Source of the DNA: an uncultured Verrucomicrobia subdivision 3 bacterium | Lineage (GTDB): Bacteria > Verrucomicrobiota > Verrucomicrobiia > Limisphaerales > UBA11358 | Direction of reading: 5' to 3' | Assembly: GCA_903872345.1 (NCBI GenBank) | Contig: CAIQKM010000094.1 | Coordinates: forward strand, 1 to 37,202 | Length of the DNA: 37,202 nucleotides | Shown: positions 33,341 to 37,202 of the stretch, piece by piece | Numbering within the stretch: position 1 is the stretch's first letter | How the letters are laid out: every line of letters begins with the position of its first letter | The notes under the pieces: model-generated | The model's input: the letters and a program-made list of their open reading frames with translations, nothing else | The model's database searches: none | What the model was told of the DNA's origin: nothing | Translations under genes and position numbers: made by a program

Positions 33341-34114
33341 ATGAGTTCCGATAAAATCACCCCGGCGGCCATTCTGGCCATGAAGGCACGCGGCGAAAAA
33401 ATCGCCGCGCTGACCGCGTATGACTTTCCCATGGCCCGCCTGCTGGATGAGGCCGGCGTGCCGCTGCTGCTGGTGGGTGATTCCGTGGGCATGGTGGTGC
33501 TGGGCTATCCGGACACCACGCACGTGACCATGGCGGAAATGGAACATCATGTCCGCGCCGCCGCCCGGGCCAAGACCCGCGCCCTGCTCGGGGCCGATCT
33601 CCCCTACCGCAGCTATGAGACGGTGGCGGAGGCCGTGGCCAACGCGCAACGCCTGATCGCCGCCGGCGCCGGCTACGTAAAAGCCGAGGGCGGTCGCGAA
33701 ATTCTGCCGCAAGTCCAGGCGATCCTCGCGGCGGGCATTCCGTTTTGCGGCCATCTCGGGATGTTGCCGCAGCATGTGCTGGAGGAAGGCGGTTATAAAA
33801 TCAAAGGCCGGCAGGAAGCCGAACACCAGAAACTGCTCGACGACGCCCGCGCGCTGGCCGATGCCGGAGCCTTTGCCGTTGTCCTGGAACTGGTCACCCC
33901 GCCCGTCGCAAAGGAAATTTCCCAAGCCATCACGGCCCCCACCATTGGCATCGGGAGCGGCCCCGACTGCGACGGCCAGATACTCGTGACCCATGATCTG
34001 ACCGGCATGTTCCCCTGGTTCACCCCCCGGTTTGTGAAACCGACCGTGCATTGCGGCGCGAAGATCAAGGCCGCCGTGCAGGACTGGAAAAGCTCGGTGG
34101 AAGCAAAAAATTAA
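33341..34114 (+). CDS. panB: 3-methyl-2-oxobutanoate hydroxymethyltransferase
   Basis: PanB makes ketopantoate from alpha-ketoisovalerate and methylene-tetrahydrofolate, the first step of pantothenate and CoA synthesis. The 257-residue barrel has ALTAYDFPMARLLDEAG, VGDSVGMVVLGYPDT (metal site), GGREILPQ, GHLGMLPQHV, and GIGSGPDCDGQILV, all family signatures. The length is normal. It follows hldA by 22 bp in the same run. panC and panD are not in this window. Confidence 0.96.
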   Translation: MSSDKITPAAILAMKARGEKIAALTAYDFPMARLLDEAGVPLLLVGDSVGMVVLGYPDTTHVTMAEMEHHVRAAARAKTRALLGADLPYRSYETVAEAVANAQRLIAAGAGYVKAEGGREILPQVQAILAAGIPFCGHLGMLPQHVLEEGGYKIKGRQEAEHQKLLDDARALADAGAFAVVLELVTPPVAKEISQAITAPTIGIGSGPDCDGQILVTHDLTGMFPWFTPRFVKPTVHCGAKIKAAVQDWKSSVEAKN

Positions 34115-34166
34115 CCGGGTAGCGAAACCGGAACGCCCCTTTCGGTGTTTGAAAGCTGTAACATTG

Positions 34167-34538
34167 ATGAAATCGTTTACCGCCATTCTGTTGCTGGCCC
34201 TGGCCGTGACCGGTTGCACCAGCCGGTCCAATGCGCGTCTCAACGCGCAGCAAGCCTATCTCGCCGGCCAGAACGCGACCCTGCAACAGCAACTCGCGCA
34301 GCAACCGTCCAATTTCCCCACGGTCACGGTGCTGGGCCCGGTGCAGAATTCCAAGGTGCCATGGGTGGTCGGCCTCACGCTGGCGCAGGCCATTGCCACG
34401 GCGAATTACGTCGGCACCGACGAGCCGTCGAGCATCACCATTTCCCGCCAGGGTGAAATCGCCACGATTGATGCCAATGTGCTCCTGAAAGGCACGGTGA
34501 TCAATCTGGAAGCCGGCGATACGGTGGAGATTCACTAA
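34167..34538 (+). CDS. Small lipoprotein with SLBB-like domain
   Basis: The 123-residue product has a lipoprotein signal with the lipobox AVTGC and Cys17 as the acylated residue. A Gln-rich linker follows (about 25-48). The C-terminal 70 residues (VTVLGPVQNSKVPWVVG through EAGDTVEIH) match the pattern of SLBB domains found in Wza-type polysaccharide export proteins: hydrophobic strand, G.TL..AI...., IxR.G, and a terminal GD.V.I. It lacks the poly-export domain. The lipoprotein is perhaps an envelope glycan-binding protein. It lies 52 bp after panB and probably in the same transcript. TTG 34149 is the alternative start. Confidence 0.7.
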   Translation: MKSFTAILLLALAVTGCTSRSNARLNAQQAYLAGQNATLQQQLAQQPSNFPTVTVLGPVQNSKVPWVVGLTLAQAIATANYVGTDEPSSITISRQGEIATIDANVLLKGTVINLEAGDTVEIH

Positions 34539-34585
34539 CAACGCAGCCGCAGACGCATCGAGCCCCCCCCGAACCGGCCGCCGTT

Positions 34586-34697
34586 CGGAGCGCCGGCTGG
34601 CAGCCGACTTTGCGCGTACATGCCGGCCAAACGGCTGGAGAGTAAGAACCGTGTACGACCATCGGAAGTTGTAAGCCGGTCACAGACCGGCGCTCCA
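34586..34697. repeat. Palindromic repeat, family C, copy 2
   Basis: CGGAGCGCCGGCTGGCAGCC (from 34586) and ACCGGCGCTCC (34687-34697) form inverted ends. The left arm matches 24615-24641 in inverted orientation, with about 25 of 27 positions the same. It occupies the gap between the SLBB lipoprotein and SGNH genes (34539-34805); no further gene was seen there. Confidence 0.65.
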
Positions 34698-34805
34698 AGG
34701 GTAATGCACGGATGCGCCCCGCAGCCCGCTTCCTCAGCTTTAGTTTGCCCGGCTGCCGGTTTCTTTATAAATTCACGGCACCAAACGCAAATATTACTGA
34801 ATACT

Positions 34806-36173
34806 ATGCGCACGAACCTCATCCTCCTTTTTGTCCTGCTCAACCTCGGCTTGCGCGCGGCCCCCGCGCTGGAATCAAAACCGGACGCGGCCTTTTTTGA
34901 GAAATTTCAACCGGTCAAGGCACCCGCCATTTCCGGTTTGCTTCTGAAAAAGGGCGATCGGCTGGCCATTTGCGGCGATTCCATCACCGAGCAAAAGATG
35001 TATTCGCGCATCATGGAGGATTATCTGACGATGTGCGTGCCGCAGTTGCACGTGACCGTGCGCCAGTATGGCTGGAGCGGCGAACGGGTGCCGGGTTTCC
35101 TGATTCGCATGACCAACGACTGTCTGCGGTTCCATCCCACCATCGCCACCACCTGCTACGGCATGAACGATTGCGAGTATCGTCCGTATGAAGACCGGAT
35201 CGGCCAGACGTATGAAACGACCTCGGTGCAGATGGTCGAGAACTTCAAAGCCCATGGCGTGCGCGTGGTGCTGGGTTCGCCCGGCCCCGTGAGCAAAATG
35301 CCGAGCTGGGTGAAAACCGCCAATGGCAAAACGGAAGATCTGAACCTGAACCTGTGCACGCTCCGGAATCTGGACATTGCGGTGGCCAAGCGGGAAAAGG
35401 TGCGGTTCGCCGACCTGTTTTGGCCGATGTTCACCGCCAGCTATGCCGGCAGCCAGGCTTACGGCGCCAATTATGCAGTTCCCGGCAATGACGGCGTACA
35501 CCCACTGTGGGCCGGTCATACGCTGATGGCCTTTGCCTTCCTCAAGGCCATGGGTCTGGACGGCGACATTGGAACGTTCACCGTGGATTTGAAGCGCAAT
35601 AAAATCAAAGTTTCCGACGGTCACAAGGTAGTTTCCAGTCAGCCGGGCGAATTTACCGTGGAAAGCACGCGCTACCCGTTCTGCCCCTGCGCACCCGCCG
35701 GTGCGGCCGAGGCCAGTTACCCGGTTTACGGGCAGGATGGCCTGGATTCGGAAAAGAGCATCCGCTCCGGCATGGCCTTGGTGCCATTCAACCAGACCTT
35801 GAACCGGTTGACGCTGGTGGTGAAACATGCCACCGCCGCCCGCTATCAGGTCACTTGGGGCGACGACAGCAAGGCCTTCACTGCTGAACAACTGGCCCAG
35901 GGCATTAACCTGGCCGTGGAATTTCCGGTAAACCCGTTTACCGCCGCCTTTAGCCGGGTGGATGCGGCCGTGGCGGCCAAGCAGGCCTATGAAACCCGCG
36001 AAATGAAGTCGCTCTTCCGCCAGACCGGCGACCACAAACCGGGCATCCAAGCCATCACCGCCCACACGGAAGAGATCGTGACCGAAACGGAGAAGGAACA
36101 TGACACGCTGGCGGCGGCGGTGGCGGCGGCGTTTGTGCCGGTGACGCATGTGATTAAGATCACGGCTCTGTAA
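34806..36173 (+). CDS. Secreted SGNH/GDSL hydrolase
   Basis: From ATG 34806 the product has 455 residues with a signal peptide (about 1-19, LNLGLRAAPA). The SGNH motifs are block I ICGDSITEQ with Ser59, an Asn in CYGMNDCEY, and the catalytic pair Asp229 and His232 in NDGVHPLWAG. A C-terminal region (about 250-455) of unknown fold follows, larger than in minimal SGNH esterases. Such secreted enzymes often remove acetyl groups from polysaccharides, in keeping with the GH43 and GH95-like proteins in this window. The longer start at 34620 would translate the family C repeat and is rejected. Confidence 0.88.
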   Translation: MRTNLILLFVLLNLGLRAAPALESKPDAAFFEKFQPVKAPAISGLLLKKGDRLAICGDSITEQKMYSRIMEDYLTMCVPQLHVTVRQYGWSGERVPGFLIRMTNDCLRFHPTIATTCYGMNDCEYRPYEDRIGQTYETTSVQMVENFKAHGVRVVLGSPGPVSKMPSWVKTANGKTEDLNLNLCTLRNLDIAVAKREKVRFADLFWPMFTASYAGSQAYGANYAVPGNDGVHPLWAGHTLMAFAFLKAMGLDGDIGTFTVDLKRNKIKVSDGHKVVSSQPGEFTVESTRYPFCPCAPAGAAEASYPVYGQDGLDSEKSIRSGMALVPFNQTLNRLTLVVKHATAARYQVTWGDDSKAFTAEQLAQGINLAVEFPVNPFTAAFSRVDAAVAAKQAYETREMKSLFRQTGDHKPGIQAITAHTEEIVTETEKEHDTLAAAVAAAFVPVTHVIKITAL

Positions 36174-36200
36174 ATCGGACGCTCACAGGCGCCCGGCAAA

Positions 36201-36235
36201 CCCGTAGAAAAAAACGGGACAGGCAACTTTTTTCT
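36201..36235 (+). terminator. Possible terminator after the SGNH gene
   Basis: AGAAAAAA (36206-36213) and TTTTTTCT (36228-36235) are a perfect inverted repeat; the alternative stem CCCGT (36201-36205) / ACGGG (36214-36218) overlaps it. It starts 27 bp after the stop and ends in a run of six T residues. Confidence 0.4.
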
Positions 36236-36420
36236 CGGTGACACCCGCCTTAATGGATGCCCCCCCTTTACGATAGTCAGCCCGGCAGAATTGCGGCGGC
36301 GTTGGGCCGGGAAAGGATCCGCCCACCTCGCGTTTTCCCCTTCTCCTCCCCGAAGGAGGAGGTTTGGCGGTTGATTTTGGGTTACATGCGAGGCCTTGAT
36401 TTGGTTTGATTTACCTTGAT

Positions 36421-36564
36421 TTTCAGGGGAGGTCATCAGTTCTCTGCCTTCGGGAAGGCAGGGTGGGCGGAGGATGTTGGCATAGTGACGCGGCTGGTGG
36501 GCTTGGTTGTTGCTGCGCCCGGGGACGGGCGCGCTCCGGGATTTTGGTTTGATTTGGTTTGATT
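36421..36564. repeat. 144-bp direct repeat, copy 1
   Basis: This segment aligns with 36781-36924 at about 135 of 144 positions, exactly 360 bp apart. It contains a GCGCCCG-GGGA-CGGGCGC hairpin and ends with the G/T-rich motif GGTTTGATTTGGTTTGATT. A further hairpin, CTGCCTTCGGGAAGGCAG (36444-36461), is intact here but broken in copy 2. Confidence 0.85.
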
Positions 36565-36657
36565 GCTGGGGAAAACCGGGTCTCGAATCCCGGATTTCGG
36601 TGCTCGGGTGATAGATCCATGCAGCGGCGGACGGGGGCAAGTTTGTTTTGTTGCCCG

Positions 36658-36689
36658 CCCTCACCCCGGCCCTCTCCCCCAGGAGAGGG
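36658..36689. repeat. Palindromic repeat, family F, copy between the two 144-bp units
   Basis: CCCTCTCC (36670-36677) pairs perfectly with GGAGAGGG (36682-36689), and CCCTCACC precedes it. The same hairpin is at 24434-24454. It lies inside the spacer between the two direct repeats. Confidence 0.65.
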
Positions 36690-36780
36690 GGAAACGATTC
36701 CAGCGTTTCTCCGGTTCCATGCTGGCGGATGGGTCATGGCCGCTTGAAATAGTTTATTGGATGGTTTGATTTGGTCGGAT

Positions 36781-36924
36781 TTTTAGGGGAGGTCATCGGT
36801 TCTCGGATTTCGGGAAGGCAAGGTGGGCGGAGGGTGTTGGCATAGTGACGCGGTTGGTGGGCTTGGTCGTTGCTGCGCCCGGGGACGGGCGCGCTCCGGG
36901 ATTTTGGTTTGATTTGGTTTGATT
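36781..36924. repeat. 144-bp direct repeat, copy 2
   Basis: Second copy of the unit at 36421-36564. After its end, the sequence GATTTACCCTGATTTTCAGG (36921-36940) matches the segment just before copy 1 (36408-36427), as if another unit began here and was then cut by the minus-strand gene. The whole 36174-36935 stretch otherwise holds no convincing gene. Confidence 0.85.
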
Positions 36925-36935
36925 TACCCTGATTT

Positions 36936-37202
36936 TCAGGACTTTTGATAAAAGCCGGCGAGGATCGGGGAGGTTTTGGGGCGCGGCGGGGTGGCCAGCG
37001 GGGGGAGGATGGTGGGCGTCGGGTTGGCGGTGGGGTGCGGCGACGGGGACGTCGCCGGCATCTTTGGTGACGGGGGCGTTGCAGCCACGGCGGGGGTGGC
37101 GGGTTTTTCTTTGCGGGCGCGGTCGGTGCGGCGTTGGAGGCGGGCGACGTGGCGGTCGAGTCGGTGCAGGAGGTTGAAGCGGGCGAGGAGGTCGGGGTTG
37201 AG
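36936..37202 (-). CDS. Unknown protein, C-terminal part (cut by window edge)
   Basis: The minus strand is open from the right edge to a TGA at 36936-36938, giving 88 residues. The first part (LLARFNLLHRLDRHVARLQRR) is a basic amphipathic, probably helical segment. A tail of about 45 residues rich in Pro, Thr, Ser and Ala follows, and the end is ILAGFYQKS. The stop codon lies inside the repeat motif described at 36921-36940. I do not recognise the family. The low-complexity tail and GC-biased composition make a spurious reading frame possible. Confidence 0.5.
   Translation of the reverse strand, partial: LNPDLLARFNLLHRLDRHVARLQRRTDRARKEKPATPAVAATPPSPKMPATSPSPHPTANPTPTILPPLATPPRPKTSPILAGFYQKS

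Noticed and set aside
34875..36149. Long open frame opposite the SGNH gene.
   Set aside because: Shadow of a gene with signal peptide and intact catalytic motifs; its composition is His/Gly-rich with no domain.
36576..36593. CCGGGTCTCGAATCCCGG resembles a tRNA T arm.
   Set aside because: No matching acceptor, D or anticodon arms lie at proper distances upstream; it is one of many hairpins in this repeat-rich region.
35987..36664. Minus-strand open frame through the first 144-bp repeat.
   Set aside because: It mixes antisense of the SGNH gene with repeat DNA (NQIKP-like low complexity) and has no coherent domain.
36395..36940. Repeats at the right end considered as a CRISPR array.
   Set aside because: Units are 144 bp with 216-bp spacing, only two copies, and no cas genes nearby.

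Overview
The window is a gene-dense, high-GC bacterial chromosome segment. It most resembles a soil or freshwater Verrucomicrobiota of the Limisphaerales/Pedosphaera type. This placement is an inference. It rests on two exosortase-type PEP-CTERM proteins, a DUF5703 glycosidase-like protein, a DUF1573-GH43 fusion, mostly weak Shine-Dalgarno sites, and many short palindromic repeats confined to intergenic DNA. No rRNA, tRNA, CRISPR array or prophage was seen.

Layout. 1-230: the minus strand reads like the 5' end of a group II (class C-like) intron placed directly behind a palindromic repeat downstream of purB. 236-4246 (minus): a thiopurine-methyltransferase-like enzyme, a rhomboid protease, an EamA-type transporter and purB. 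4461-6836 (plus): a large secreted protein with a GH43-like propeller between tail-fibre-like repeats. 6929-13873 (minus): assimilatory sulfate reduction cysI-cysH-cysD-cysN, followed by a lolC/E-lolD lipoprotein-release transporter. 14007-16994 (minus): a secreted DUF5703/GH95-like glycosidase. 17225-21395 (plus): a membrane Ser/Thr kinase with an extracytoplasmic Cache-like sensor, then two tandem, about three-quarters identical PEP-CTERM surface proteins. 21421-26405: a thioredoxin-like [2Fe-2S] ferredoxin, a secreted GH43 arabinanase-like enzyme, a PuuD-type amidohydrolase and an M3 oligopeptidase. 26733-30176 (plus): cardiolipin synthase, ybaB, recR and a HAD phosphatase. 30311-31303 (minus): a secreted alpha/beta hydrolase. 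31485-34538 (plus): thiG-hldA-panB and a small SLBB-like lipoprotein. 34806-36173 (plus): a secreted SGNH hydrolase. 36174-36935: about 760 bp without a gene, holding a 144-bp unit repeated at exactly 360-bp spacing. 36936-37202 (minus): the C-terminus of an unknown Pro/Thr-rich protein cut by the window edge.

How the genes fit together. The cys genes take sulfate to sulfide, but the reductase is the PAPS type and no APS kinase is present, so one step must be encoded elsewhere. Secreted glycosidases, an SGNH esterase and surface-sorted proteins suggest a plant or algal polysaccharide degrader. The remaining genes (purB, recR, ybaB, thiG, panB, hldA, cls) are housekeeping. The most unusual items are the putative intron sitting behind a repeat hairpin, the sensor-kinase/PEP-CTERM pair locus, the chimeric 791-residue secreted protein, and at least six families of dispersed palindromes that nest in one another.
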